Assembly (NCBI GenBank): GCA_025464445.1
Contig: JAODLY010000012.1
Coordinates: 1-57,516, forward strand
Source of the DNA: Rhodoglobus sp.
GTDB lineage: Bacteria; Actinomycetota; Actinomycetes; Actinomycetales; Microbacteriaceae
Length of the DNA stretch: 57,516 bases
Direction: 5' to 3'
Made by a program: the position numbers and the translations under genes. Shown here in pieces: positions 48,413 to 55,944 of this stretch. Each line of letters starts with the position of its first letter. Position 1 is the stretch's first letter. A model generated the notes under the pieces. That model made no database searches. It was given only the letters and a program-made list of their open reading frames with translations, and was not told the origin of the DNA.

Positions 48413-48901
48413 CTAGCGCGCCCACCCTGCGAAGTTGTCGCCGGTGCGCAGGGTGCGCTGGGCCGATCGTCGTTGCCTGGGCTGCAGGGCGGCCGCGACC
48501 GCACGCACCAGCCAGGTGTTGACGGACAGCCCGTCAGCAGCCGCCGCCTCGTCAACCCGTGCCTTCAGGGCGTCCGGCAGGCGAAGGGTCGTGCGCGAGG
48601 TGCTCGCATCGTCGAGGTCGACGGATGCGGCAGGCAGGTCGTCGGCGTCAGGCTCGGTGTTCGGCTGGGTGACTACGAACTCGATCTCCCGTCCGCGCAG
48701 CCGCAGGTCAACGGAACCGGGCGCGAGGTCGCGGGTGATCTCGCCCACTGCCGCCGACAGCACGTCGAGCAGCACGAGGCGCGCCGCGGCATCGAGCCCG
48801 GCGGCGAGCCGCTCGGCGACCGCACGGGTGTCGTCCGCGCCGTTCTCCGCGGCGTCCACCAGCTGGCGCTGCAGGTCGCTGACGTACTGTCCAAGTTCCA
48901 T
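48413..48901 (-). CDS. RHH-domain regulator of the toastrack-ABC operon
   Basis: The 162-residue protein from ATG 48901 has a helical N-terminal half (DLQRQLVDAAENGADDTRAV) with toastrack-associated features. A C-terminal ribbon-helix-helix follows with STSRTTLRLPDALKARVDEA and ADGLSVNTWLVRAV. The operator repeats directly upstream of the ATG suggest negative autoregulation and control of the downstream toastrack-ABC genes. The in-frame upstream ATG at 48952 would encode the operator and is not used. Confidence 0.75.
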   Translation of the reverse strand: MELGQYVSDLQRQLVDAAENGADDTRAVAERLAAGLDAAARLVLLDVLSAAVGEITRDLAPGSVDLRLRGREIEFVVTQPNTEPDADDLPAASVDLDDASTSRTTLRLPDALKARVDEAAAADGLSVNTWLVRAVAAALQPRQRRSAQRTLRTGDNFAGWAR

Positions 48902-48954
48902 GTCACCATAGTGACACCACTGTGGTGTCATGTCAAGGCATCGTGGTGTCATGT
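48902..48954. promoter_or_regulatory. Operator array for the RHH regulator
   Basis: A dyad TGACACCAC-t-GTGGTGTCA (48912-48930) is followed by a second direct copy of GTGGTGTCATGT. These copies are at 48922 and 48943, 21 bp apart, or two helix turns. A weaker TCAC-cata-GTGA dyad lies at 48903-48914. Repeated half-sites suit an oligomerising RHH repressor. The region to 49200 shows no other gene. Confidence 0.7.
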
Positions 48955-49200
48955 GCGGTGACGCTGCAAGATACTTCTGCCGAGAGAACGGCTACTTGGC
49001 CCCCAATCGCGGATTGCAGTGCCTTGAGGCAAGGACGTGGAGTGAGCGTTGTAGAAGTCCCCAAATCATTTGGCGGGGCAACCTCCGACCACCCACCGAT
49101 CGCCATTTCGCTGAGTCCGCCTCATATAGGGGGTAGTGTCCACGCGTATCGACTGCGATACTCACGGCAGTGCAAGACAACAAGGCGGAGTAGGAGTGAC

Positions 49201-49710
49201 TTGATACCAGCGGTAAATCCAGATTCGGGATTCCTGCCACTCGGCGCCCACTCCGCAACGCTTGCCGAGGTGCACGAAAGGTTCGTTTCCGGAGCACCCC
49301 ACGAAGCTAGGCGCCAGTCAATATTCGACGCCCTGGTCACATACTTCGATTGGTTGAGGGCATTCTTTCCATCAGGTGTCGCGTTGGTCGACGGCGGATT
49401 CACCACCCACAAGCCTGAGGTTCCGCATGACATAGATGTCGTCATTTTTCCGGACGATCCCACTCACATGTCAACGTGGACCGAGCAGCAGTTCATGGAC
49501 TTCCAAGGGTTGATGACCCTCCAAGACGTTATTATTGGGGGTCAGGACGCAGCATATTTCAAACGCGTTCAGCCGCTCGGCGGTCTCCTTGACGGATTCA
49601 TAGCGGCTCCCGAGCGCGAGCAGATGTGGCGACGCACGTGGAGTTCTGTTAGGGGTGCGGGCAACGCGTTCGTAGCTGATCAAAAGGGCTACTTGGAGGT
49701 GCGCTGGTGA
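49201..49710 (+). CDS. Nucleotidyltransferase-like protein (island 2, first gene)
   Basis: The 169-residue protein from TTG 49201 has the minimal NTase pattern: VALVDGGFTTHKPEVPHDID gives G65-G66-F-T-T and then D77-I-D79, the paired metal-binding acids. A helical N-terminus (ARRQSIFDALVTYFDWLRAF) precedes it. Homologous folds add AMP to proteins or act in toxin-antitoxin pairs. AGGAG sits four nt before the TTG. The TGA overlaps the GTG of the next gene, so the two are coupled. Base use is less GC-rich than the core genes. Confidence 0.65.
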   Translation: MIPAVNPDSGFLPLGAHSATLAEVHERFVSGAPHEARRQSIFDALVTYFDWLRAFFPSGVALVDGGFTTHKPEVPHDIDVVIFPDDPTHMSTWTEQQFMDFQGLMTLQDVIIGGQDAAYFKRVQPLGGLLDGFIAAPEREQMWRRTWSSVRGAGNAFVADQKGYLEVRW

Positions 49711-50603
49711 GTGATCTCCCGGCCAGCCTGATGCCAGATGGTGGGCACGACGCTCGCTTGCTCGCGATGTACAGAAATTCGGCGCGCGCCTTCGCGACCA
49801 AATTTTATGACGAGCACTACACGCCGCCTCTTCGCGTCGAGTTTGGTGACCCGGCACATGTCGACGCTCTCTCCTTTGGCGCACTGACAACTGCGCTCCA
49901 ACTTTCCACGGCGAAGATAGCCAAGGGGCTGGTATTCCCAGGGGCAGACAGTTTTCGGCGCACGCAGCAGGATGTAGACCGGGCACCGCTCGTGCCGCTC
50001 GGAAGCTTCGGCAACGCTCTCCTGTTCTCGTTTCCCACGCCCACTCTTATCGAGCCTGGTCAGGAAGAGTGGGCGATCGACACGGACTACACGCTTACTG
50101 AGGCGGCCGTGAAAGAACTCGTGACGGTCCTCCCTAAGACTTTCGATGACCAGGCCTCTATTGACGTTCTCCCTGCCCAGGCCAAAGCGGTGCGGAGTGC
50201 GATGAAGACCTTGGCGGACGCAATCAGGATTACTGGCGGCATCAAGATCACGCTTGATCTTCCCAAGTTGGACGGGCACGTTGAGTCCGTGCTGTCTAGC
50301 GATCAAGCCAAGAGCGTCGAAGTCGCACTGTCCGGCAAACGCGATCGTTTGACCGAGGAAACCGTCCAAGCGACCCTCGACGGCGTCCGCACCCAACGTC
50401 GAATCTTCTACCTAGTGAAAAGCGATGGAACGGAACTGCACGGCCCAGTCGGTCCGGAGCTGCTTCCTCAGATACGCGAGTATCTCGGGCGCAAAGTCAC
50501 TGCGCGGCTTCAGAAGATCGTCGTTGAGGATGATGCAGGTCATCAAAGCCGGCCCGTGTTCCGACTATTGCGCCTAGATCTCGACACCGAGCTCGATATC
50601 TAG
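49707..50603 (+). CDS. Unknown protein coupled to the nucleotidyltransferase
   Basis: The 298-residue protein begins MSDLPASLMPDGGHDARLLA. The body is helical up to about 220, with LTTALQLSTAKIAKGLVFPG and AVRSAMKTLADAIRITGGIK. A short beta-rich C-terminal barrel-like stretch follows (RRIFYLVKSDGTELHGPVGP, RKVTARLQKIVVEDD). No family is recognised and no TM segment is seen. The GTG start overlaps the NTase TGA, a strong sign of joint function. The HNH gene begins five bases after its stop. Confidence 0.6.
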   Translation: MSDLPASLMPDGGHDARLLAMYRNSARAFATKFYDEHYTPPLRVEFGDPAHVDALSFGALTTALQLSTAKIAKGLVFPGADSFRRTQQDVDRAPLVPLGSFGNALLFSFPTPTLIEPGQEEWAIDTDYTLTEAAVKELVTVLPKTFDDQASIDVLPAQAKAVRSAMKTLADAIRITGGIKITLDLPKLDGHVESVLSSDQAKSVEVALSGKRDRLTEETVQATLDGVRTQRRIFYLVKSDGTELHGPVGPELLPQIREYLGRKVTARLQKIVVEDDAGHQSRPVFRLLRLDLDTELDI

Positions 50604-50608
50604 CTCGA

Positions 50609-51670
50609 ATGCCATCCATCGTTGAGCGCAGGAGTCCTCACGAGCAGTTTCTAGTCGACCGCAGGCAAAGGTTCGGTGACGACTCATGCTTTCTCTGTGG
50701 GATGCATATACCTGTCGGCTCTACCGATCGCACACGCGAGCACGTGTTCCCGAAATGGTTGCTGCGGGAGCTGGACCTTTGGAATGCGTCAGTCAATCAG
50801 ATAGACGGCCGGGCTCTGCACTACCGTCAACTGACTGTCCCATGCTGCGCGTCGTGTAATGGCATCGACTTAGGCGGTGTCGAGGCGCGTGTGCGCTCGG
50901 CTTATGAAGACGGAATGGGGGCGTTCGCGGCCTTGGACCGTCGCGATCTCTTCATCTGGCTGGGCAAGATTTACTACGGACTTGTTTACAAAGAGAGTCT
51001 CCAGCCGTTGTCAGTGCGGGACGGTGACGGTGCTCGTCTGATACCGAGCGAACATCTCGAAAGCGTTCAGTTCCATCACTTCCTAATGCAAGCTGCTGCG
51101 GGAGTCGTGACCTGGGACTCAAGTTCGTTTGGCCCAGCCTCGTTCCACTTCTTCGAATGTCTGGATAGCGACATACCCGCTCAGCGATTCGACTATTTGG
51201 ACGACCTTTTCCTTCCCATCATCGGGATACGTATTGGCAGGATCGGCGTGATTGCCGTCCTTCAGGACTGGGGGCGGTCCGAAGGGGTTCAGCAACCCCA
51301 GATCGAGGCAGCGCGAACATTCGCCCTTCATCCAACCCAGTTCCGTGAGGCGTACGCGCGACTGGCATACATGTCAGAGACATCTTGGAAGAATCTCGAC
51401 CACCTCATTACTGGCAAAGATGGAACCGCCCGCGTCATGATTCCTAACCCCGGGGGCTTTTCAGGTACTTGGGACTGGAAAGCTTTCGCCACACGAGCGG
51501 CCGCAGCATGGGAAGTGCCCGAGGCAGCAATATTCGACGGGTCGACAGGTATGTCGACCATCGGGGGCGGCGACTCGCCGCCCATACCTGTGGACTCGAT
51601 GGATGTGGTTTTTGTTGGGGCCTTTTCGGGAGCCGGGCTGTGGCCGCGAGCGAATGTTGTGCCTGAGTAG
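50609..51670 (+). CDS. HNH-type zinc endonuclease-like protein
   Basis: The 353-residue protein has an N-terminal HNH-like module: C27-F-L-C30, then R43-E44-H45-V-F-P-K-W, and later P78-C-C80-A-S-C83-N84. This is the zinc-Cys4 His-Me layout of HNH nucleases. A long C-terminal domain of about 260 residues follows, with FEFLDYLDDLFLPII-like patterns and no known match, which may recognise a target. As the third gene of the island it could be an effector, but activity is not proven. A conserved EHVFPKW also occurs in some defence nucleases. Confidence 0.7.
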   Translation: MPSIVERRSPHEQFLVDRRQRFGDDSCFLCGMHIPVGSTDRTREHVFPKWLLRELDLWNASVNQIDGRALHYRQLTVPCCASCNGIDLGGVEARVRSAYEDGMGAFAALDRRDLFIWLGKIYYGLVYKESLQPLSVRDGDGARLIPSEHLESVQFHHFLMQAAAGVVTWDSSSFGPASFHFFECLDSDIPAQRFDYLDDLFLPIIGIRIGRIGVIAVLQDWGRSEGVQQPQIEAARTFALHPTQFREAYARLAYMSETSWKNLDHLITGKDGTARVMIPNPGGFSGTWDWKAFATRAAAAWEVPEAAIFDGSTGMSTIGGGDSPPIPVDSMDVVFVGAFSGAGLWPRANVVPE

Positions 51671-51802
51671 ACCGGTCGTCGGACGTGTCGGGATTTGAAA
51701 ATCAAGGAAACGCTCGACATGTACAGCGCTCTCTTCGACGAGGATCTCGACAGGGATGCAATTCCCCCAGCAGGACACCGTGCGTTTGCCGACCGTGTCT
51801 GA
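51671..51802 (+). pseudogene. Tyrosine integrase C-terminal remnant
   Basis: In frame after the HNH stop, the sequence reads RDLKIKETLDMYSALFDEDL then DRDAIPPAGHRAFADRV and a TGA at 51800-51802. The pattern TLDxYxxLFDxDLD is the tail of many actinobacterial tyrosine integrases. No catalytic Arg-His-Arg-Tyr set lies upstream, so it is a fragment. It lies 75 bp from tRNA-Thr, the likely integration target. Confidence 0.6.
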
Positions 51803-51840
51803 GTGGGCCTTGGTGACAGGCAATTGACTTACGGGCTCAC

Positions 51841-51872
51841 GAGAAAAGAGCCGAATCGTCGGCTCTTTTCTC
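51841..51872 (-). terminator. Terminator hairpin of tRNA-Thr
   Basis: GAGAAAAGAGCCGA (51841-51854) and its exact complement (51859-51872) form a 14-bp stem around a 4-nt loop. In the tRNA direction the stem is followed by GTGAGCCC, but its 3' arm ends TTTTCTC, giving a partial U-run. It is also active-looking in the opposite direction. Confidence 0.8.
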
Positions 51873-51876
51873 GGTG

Positions 51877-51950
51877 AGCCCCCTGTCGGATTCGAACCGA
51901 CGACCCCCGCTTTACAAGAGCGGTGCTCTGGCCAACTGAGCTAAGGGGGC
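51877..51950 (-). tRNA. tRNA-Thr (anticodon TGT)
   Basis: The reverse strand folds as a 74-nt tRNA. The acceptor stem pairs GCCCCCT with AGGGGGC, the D arm contains TTAGCTCAGTTGGCCAGAGC, the anticodon loop contains TTGTAA with TGT, and the T arm is GTCGGTTCGAATCCGAC. The discriminator is T and CCA is not encoded. Its 3' end faces the second island. Confidence 0.95.
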
Positions 51951-51966
51951 ATGGAACACTTAATGC

Positions 51967-52932
51967 GTGAATAACCCTACCCACTCGCGCGGGGCCGTCG
52001 CGCTCGCCGTGGCCGGTGCCGTCGTGTGCGGCGCGCTCGTGGCAACCCAGTCCAGGATCAACGGCCAACTGGGGCACGAACTCGGGGACGGGTACCTTGC
52101 GGCGTTCATATCCTTCGGTTCTGGGTTCGTGCTGATGGCGATCATCGCGGCGGTGCAGCCGGGCACCCGGCGGGGCATCGGCAGTGTCATCCGCTCGATC
52201 CGGGCGGGCACGACACCGTGGTGGTACACGGTCGGGGGTGCTGCCGGTGCGCTCTTCGTCCTGTCGCAGGGACTGACTGCTGCCCTGCTCGGCGTGGCCC
52301 TGTTCACGGTCGCGACGGTCACCGGGCAAACGCTCAGCGGGCTGCTCGTCGACCGCCGGGGGCTGGGCACCATGCGGCCCAAGCCCGTCACGGTGTTCCG
52401 CCTGATCGGAGCGGTGCTCGCCGTGGTGGCCGTCGCGTTCTCCGTCTCGCCGGAGATCCAGGCCGGGATCGCACCCTGGGTGCTCGTGTTGCCGCTCCTC
52501 GCCGGCCTGAGCCTGGGCTGGCAGCAGGCGGTCAACGGCCAGCTTCGCGAGATCTCACGCTCGCCGCTGACCGCGACGTTCTTCAACTTTCTCGTCGGGG
52601 CGTCCGTGCTCGGCATCGTGCTGCTCGTGCACGGGCTCGCGAGCGGGTTGCCGGCCCGGCTCAGCGACAACCCGCTGCTTTACGTCGGAGGGGCGCTCGG
52701 CATCATCTTCGTCGCCGGTTACGCCGTGGTCGTGCGATTCACCGGGGTGCTCGTCATGGGCCTGGCCGCGATCGCCGGGCAACTTGTTGCCTCGCTCGTG
52801 TTCGACATCGTGCTGCCCGTCGCCGGCCAACAACTCACCTGGACCACAATCGTGGGCACTCTCGGCACCCTTGCCGCCGTAGGCGTCGCGTCGATCCCTA
52901 GTCGAGGCTCGAAAGGTGCTGCTCTGCCCTAG
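51967..52932 (+). CDS. DMT transporter, DUF606/YdcZ type
   Basis: The 321-residue protein has two YdcZ-like halves of five TM segments each. The first has GAVVCGALVATQSRINGQLG, and the second has LSLGWQQAVNGQLREISRSP, GALGIIFVAGYAVVVRFTGV and GLAAIAGQLVASLVFDIVLP. Substrates of this family are poorly known. The GTG start at 51967 has no Shine-Dalgarno sequence. Its 3' end overlaps the convergent nitroreductase by 35 bp. Confidence 0.85.
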   Translation: MNNPTHSRGAVALAVAGAVVCGALVATQSRINGQLGHELGDGYLAAFISFGSGFVLMAIIAAVQPGTRRGIGSVIRSIRAGTTPWWYTVGGAAGALFVLSQGLTAALLGVALFTVATVTGQTLSGLLVDRRGLGTMRPKPVTVFRLIGAVLAVVAVAFSVSPEIQAGIAPWVLVLPLLAGLSLGWQQAVNGQLREISRSPLTATFFNFLVGASVLGIVLLVHGLASGLPARLSDNPLLYVGGALGIIFVAGYAVVVRFTGVLVMGLAAIAGQLVASLVFDIVLPVAGQQLTWTTIVGTLGTLAAVGVASIPSRGSKGAALP

Positions 52933-53401
52933 GCGGGTCCTTCTTCTCCGGCTTGGTTTGCTCCGGGATGCCGCCGACGTAGAGCCACCCCATGAGCTTC
53001 TCATTCGGGGCGAGGCCGTGGAGCTCGGCCACAGCGGGGTGGCGCACGTGTCCGCCGGTGCGCCAGAACACGCCCCACCCGGCCTCGTCGAGCAGCAGGC
53101 TCAGCAGGTGCGCGACACCGGATGCCGCGGCATCCTGTTCCCACTCGGGCACTTTGATGCTCGGCTCGTGCCGCGCCACCACCGCAATGAGCAGGGGCGC
53201 CCGCAGTGGTTTCGCCGCGAGGTTCTCGGCGGGTGGACCGTCGAGCCCGCTCGCCGCCACGAACGCCAGCCCGAGCCGCACGCGGGCGTCGCCGCGCAGC
53301 TCGATGAGGCGCCAGGGTTTCAGGTCGCCGTGGTCGGCGGCGGTCGCCGCCGCCGCGACCAGGGGCAGCAACTGTTCGTGGGTGGGGGCGTCGGCAGTCA
53401 C
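52898..53401 (-). CDS. Nitroreductase-family protein
   Basis: From GTG 53401 the 167-residue protein reads VTADAPTHEQLLPLVAAAAT and has HGDLKPWRLIELRGDARVRL (FMN-binding), then AAVARHEP-like and GVAHLLSLLLDEAGWGVFWR and a late LAPNEKLMGWLYVGGIP. This is the small actinobacterial nitroreductase family. Its start codon lies inside the stem of a 15-bp hairpin, which suggests translational control. An upstream extension would overlap msrB. Confidence 0.8.
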   Translation of the reverse strand: MTADAPTHEQLLPLVAAAATAADHGDLKPWRLIELRGDARVRLGLAFVAASGLDGPPAENLAAKPLRAPLLIAVVARHEPSIKVPEWEQDAAASGVAHLLSLLLDEAGWGVFWRTGGHVRHPAVAELHGLAPNEKLMGWLYVGGIPEQTKPEKKDPPRAEQHLSSLD

Positions 53402-53424
53402 ATGCGAACGTGACTGCCGACGCC
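53387..53424. repeat. 15-bp inverted repeat covering the nitroreductase start
   Basis: GGCGTCGGCAGTCAC (53387-53401) and its complement (53410-53424) surround an 8-nt loop. The GTG start of the nitroreductase is the last three bases of the left arm. It lies 22 bp after the msrB stop, so it may act as a terminator for msrB, a translation block for the next gene, or both. Confidence 0.75.
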
Positions 53425-53445
53425 TGACGGCGTCTAAGGCCGAGA

Positions 53446-53841
53446 TCAGTTCTCCTTGAAGTCGAGCGAGAGCGAGTTCATGCAGTACCTGTCGCCCGTG
53501 GGGGTCTGGTATGCGTCGTCGAAGAGGTGACCCAGGTGCGATCCGCAGGTGCCGCAGAGCACCTCGGTGCGGGTCATACCAAGGGTCTTGTCGGTCTTGA
53601 GTTCGACGGCATCCGGGTTCACCGACTCGAAGAAGCTCGGCCAGCCGGACCCGGAGTCGAACTTCGCACCGCTCTTGAACAGTTCGGCGCCGCACGCGCC
53701 GCACGTGTATGTGCCCTCGCGCTTCTCGTCGAGCAGTGCCCCAGACCACGGGCGCTCGGTCGCAGCCTGGCGCAGGATCGAGTAGCGGTCGCCGAGCTCT
53801 TCGCGCCACTCCTGCTCGGTCTTCTCAACCTTGTACGTCAT
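53446..53841 (-). CDS. msrB: Methionine sulfoxide reductase B
   Basis: The 131-residue enzyme reduces methionine-R-sulfoxide. It has zinc pairs YTCGACG and LCGTCGSHLGHLFDDA, the core GSGWPSFFE, and the catalytic Cys120 in GDRYCMNSLSL. ATG 53841 is chosen by family length; an in-frame ATG 33 codons upstream would overlap the divergent GNAT gene. Nitroreductase lies directly downstream. Confidence 0.96.
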   Translation of the reverse strand: MTYKVEKTEQEWREELGDRYSILRQAATERPWSGALLDEKREGTYTCGACGAELFKSGAKFDSGSGWPSFFESVNPDAVELKTDKTLGMTRTEVLCGTCGSHLGHLFDDAYQTPTGDRYCMNSLSLDFKEN

Positions 53842-53896
53842 CGCTGTCTCCAGGGGTTTCGGGGAAGAAGTCTTCCACACCATTAAACTCGGGTGC

Positions 53897-54358
53897 GTGA
53901 CCGATTGTTCCGTCGTGGTGAAGCCGTGGAGCGAACTCACAACAGCTGAGCTCTATTCGATCCTCAAACTGCGCACCGACGTGTTCTTCGTCGAGCAGAA
54001 GGTCGACGAGGAGGAGCTGGACTATCGCGACCTGGAGCCCTCGACCATCCACTATTGGATCGAGGATGTTACGAGCCAGGCGGTCGCGTACCTGCGCGTG
54101 CTGCACGACCCGACGCCCACCCACCTCGACGCCAACCACATCGTCGGCCGGGTGGTCGTGCGCGCCGACCACCGGGGTGAGGGACTCGCGCAGCAGCTCA
54201 TGACCCGCGCGCTCGCCGACTTCGCCGGCATGCCCATGCTGCTGCACGCCCAGGAGTACATCGCGCCCCTGTACGCGAAGTTCGGGTTCGAGCCGTTCGG
54301 TGCTGTGTACATCGAGGCGGGCATCCCGCACATCTCGATGTACCTGGCAGCGGCGTGA
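53897..54358 (+). CDS. GNAT acetyltransferase, ElaA type
   Basis: The 153-residue protein begins VTDCSVVVKPWSELTTAELY then SILKLRTDVFFVEQ, the start typical of ElaA. The acetyl-CoA motif is VGRVVVRADHRGEGLAQQLM, and later GAVYIEAGIPHISMYL. It acetylates an unknown substrate. TAAACT at 53884-53889 lies seven nt before the GTG, suggesting a leaderless transcript. A longer start would overlap msrB. Confidence 0.88.
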   Translation: MTDCSVVVKPWSELTTAELYSILKLRTDVFFVEQKVDEEELDYRDLEPSTIHYWIEDVTSQAVAYLRVLHDPTPTHLDANHIVGRVVVRADHRGEGLAQQLMTRALADFAGMPMLLHAQEYIAPLYAKFGFEPFGAVYIEAGIPHISMYLAAA

Positions 54359-54376
54359 TCGGCCTGCTCGCGCTCG

Positions 54377-54414
54377 CCGGTGCGCTGCTGTAAATGCTAA
54401 CCAGCGGGCACCGG
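54377..54414 (+). terminator. Possible terminator after the GNAT gene
   Basis: CCGGTGCGCTG (54377-54387) can pair with CAGCGGGCACCGG (54402-54414) with a two-base bulge. There is no U-tract, so termination is uncertain. The rest of the gap to 54502 shows no gene. Confidence 0.3.
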
Positions 54415-54502
54415 GGCACACTGTGAATCCCGCCCGGGCCAGCGTTGCCGCCGGGATGCGACGCGGCAAACCCCTACGATTGGCTCGACCGAGGAGGCAA
54501 CA

Positions 54503-54832
54503 GTGGCCGCACAACCCGAACCGGTGCGCGACTCCGATGCCGAGCTGCCCGAGCGCAGCGTGCTGATTCTCGATTTCGAACGCCAGTGGTGGCGCCACGT
54601 TGGGGCGAAGGAGCAGGCGATCCGCTCCCAGTTTGGGCTCTCGGCCGCCCGCTATTATCAATTGCTGAACGCTCTTATCGATTCGCCCGCCGCCGTGCGT
54701 CACGATCCCATGCTGGTCAGGCGACTTCAGCGTGCTCGAGACGCCCGCACGAAAGCCAGGGCGGAACGCGCGTTCAGGACTTCCGACACTGGCGGGGATC
54801 AGAGCCCGCCCACATATCCAAGAATCGAATGA
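54503..54832 (+). CDS. DUF3263 protein
   Basis: The 109-residue protein contains the DUF3263 core: SVLILDFERQWWRHVGAKEQ, AIRSQFGLSAARYYQLLNAL, and a basic helix VRRLQRARDARTKARAE. This looks like a small helix-turn-helix-like fold, but its function is unknown. GAGGAGG lies before the GTG start. The LytR_C protein follows within 10 bp, an arrangement common in actinobacteria. Confidence 0.85.
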   Translation: MAAQPEPVRDSDAELPERSVLILDFERQWWRHVGAKEQAIRSQFGLSAARYYQLLNALIDSPAAVRHDPMLVRRLQRARDARTKARAERAFRTSDTGGDQSPPTYPRIE

Positions 54833-54839
54833 CTTACCG

Positions 54840-55412
54840 ATGGCCTCGTACCCCAAAGATCAGTTCGACAAGCTCCCCGACGACCTCACCAGGGTGGGTG
54901 CTCACCGGGCGCCGAAGAAGGGCGGCCGCGGCTGGATCGGATTCGGGTGGGCTGTGCTGGCCACCGCCGTGCTCGTTGTCGGCGGCTTGTTCGGCTTGAG
55001 CAGGTTTCTGGGAGTCGATGTCGGCCTGCCGATCTTCGCCCAGGCCCCGACCCCGACCCCGACGCCCACTCCCACCCCGACTGCGACGCCGCTGACCGAC
55101 CCGACGACCATCGACCCCGCGCGGGCCATCAAGATCACAGTGCTCAACGGCACCCCCACGGCAGGCCTGCAAGACACGGTTGCCGCATCGCTGACCGCAG
55201 CTTCCTGGCCTGTCGCGAGCGCCACGCTCGCCTCGCAGAACGACATCGCGACGACGACCATCTACTACTCGAACCCCCTCGATGAGGACATCGCGCGCGG
55301 GCTCGTGCTTGCCCTGGGTATCGGCGACATCCGCCTGGTCTCGGCCGATACGTTCCCCGGGTCATCCCTCACGATCGTGCTCGGCGCCGACTACCCGGTT
55401 CCCGCGGGATAA
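54840..55412 (+). CDS. LytR C-terminal-domain membrane protein
   Basis: The 190-residue protein has a cytoplasmic start, one TM segment at about 30-55 (FGWAVLATAVLVVGGLFGLS), a Pro-Thr repeat linker, and an extracellular LytR_C domain: IKITVLNGTPTAGLQDTVAA and TTIYYSNPLDEDIARGLVLA. LytR_C domains occur with cell-wall proteins and may bind wall polymers. It is cotranscribed with the DUF3263 gene. Confidence 0.85.
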   Translation: MASYPKDQFDKLPDDLTRVGAHRAPKKGGRGWIGFGWAVLATAVLVVGGLFGLSRFLGVDVGLPIFAQAPTPTPTPTPTPTATPLTDPTTIDPARAIKITVLNGTPTAGLQDTVAASLTAASWPVASATLASQNDIATTTIYYSNPLDEDIARGLVLALGIGDIRLVSADTFPGSSLTIVLGADYPVPAG

Positions 55413-55580
55413 CCGCTCGAAAACACCGCTTGAATCTCGAACGTGTTACACGCATGTTTAATCTTGAGGAAATGCCCTTTTCCTGGTGAGACCCCCCTCT
55501 ACAGGGGCCATTTGCTCCGCTAATATCTGGGATTGGCCGCCCCGTCAGGCTGCCGCCGGATACACAGCAGGGAGTAAGTC

Positions 55581-55784
55581 ATGGCCAACGGAACCGTGAA
55601 GTGGTTCAACGCTGAAAAGGGCTACGGTTTCATCACCGTCGACGGTGGAGGGCAGGACGTGTTCGTCCACTACTCGGCAATCGACATGGGTGGTTACAAG
55701 GTTCTCGAAGAGGGCCAGCAGGTCGTCTTCGAGGTGGGAACCGGCGCCAAGGGTCCCCAGGCGGAGTCGGTAAAGCTGGCCTGA
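55581..55784 (+). CDS. cspA: Cold shock protein
   Basis: The 67-residue CSD protein has the RNA-binding motifs KGYGFIT and DVFVHY, preceded by [12 protein letters not shown]. It acts as an RNA chaperone. GGGAG lies six nt before the ATG. The 168-bp upstream region holds a long leader with a -10-like TAATAT at 55521-55526 and no gene, which is typical of csp genes. A strong terminator follows. Confidence 0.96.
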   Translation: MANGTVKWFNAEKGYGFITVDGGGQDVFVHYSAIDMGGYKVLEEGQQVVFEVGTGAKGPQAESVKLA

Positions 55785-55814
55785 TCCCCCGCCATACTCG
55801 CCCGGTTGTTTTCG

Positions 55815-55846
55815 ACGCCGTCCGCTGCAGCGGGCGGCGTTGTTTT
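55815..55846 (+). terminator. Intrinsic terminator of cspA
   Basis: ACGCCGTCCGC (55815-55825) pairs with GCGGGCGGCGT (55830-55840) around a TGCA loop, with one G-U pair. TTGTTTT follows at 55840-55846. Confidence 0.85.
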
Positions 55847-55882
55847 GTGCGGTCCGCGCCGTGCCCGGCGGCATCCCATCGC

Positions 55883-55912
55883 CTTGCACTCACCCTTGGC
55901 GAGTGCTAATTT
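55883..55912 (+). promoter_or_regulatory. CIRCE element 1 overlapping the groEL promoter
   Basis: CTTGCACTC-N9-GAGTGCTAA (55883-55909) matches the CIRCE consensus in its right arm and most of its left. TTGCAC (55884-55889) and TAATTT (55907-55912) are 17 bp apart and form a -35/-10 pair over the same bases. HrcA bound here would block RNA polymerase. Confidence 0.8.
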
Positions 55913-55917
55913 ATCCC

Positions 55918-55944
55918 TTGGCACTCGCAGAGTCAGAGTGCTAA
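55918..55944 (+). promoter_or_regulatory. CIRCE element 2 of groEL
   Basis: TTGGCACTC-N9-GAGTGCTAA differs from the consensus by one base in the left arm. It lies just downstream of the start site predicted for element 1 and 42 bp before the groEL ATG. Confidence 0.88.

Noticed and set aside
55047..55086. Short tandem repeats, considered as a possible CRISPR-like or microsatellite element
   Set aside because: They encode the Pro-Thr linker of the LytR_C protein; no spacers or repeat units of CRISPR size exist anywhere in the window.
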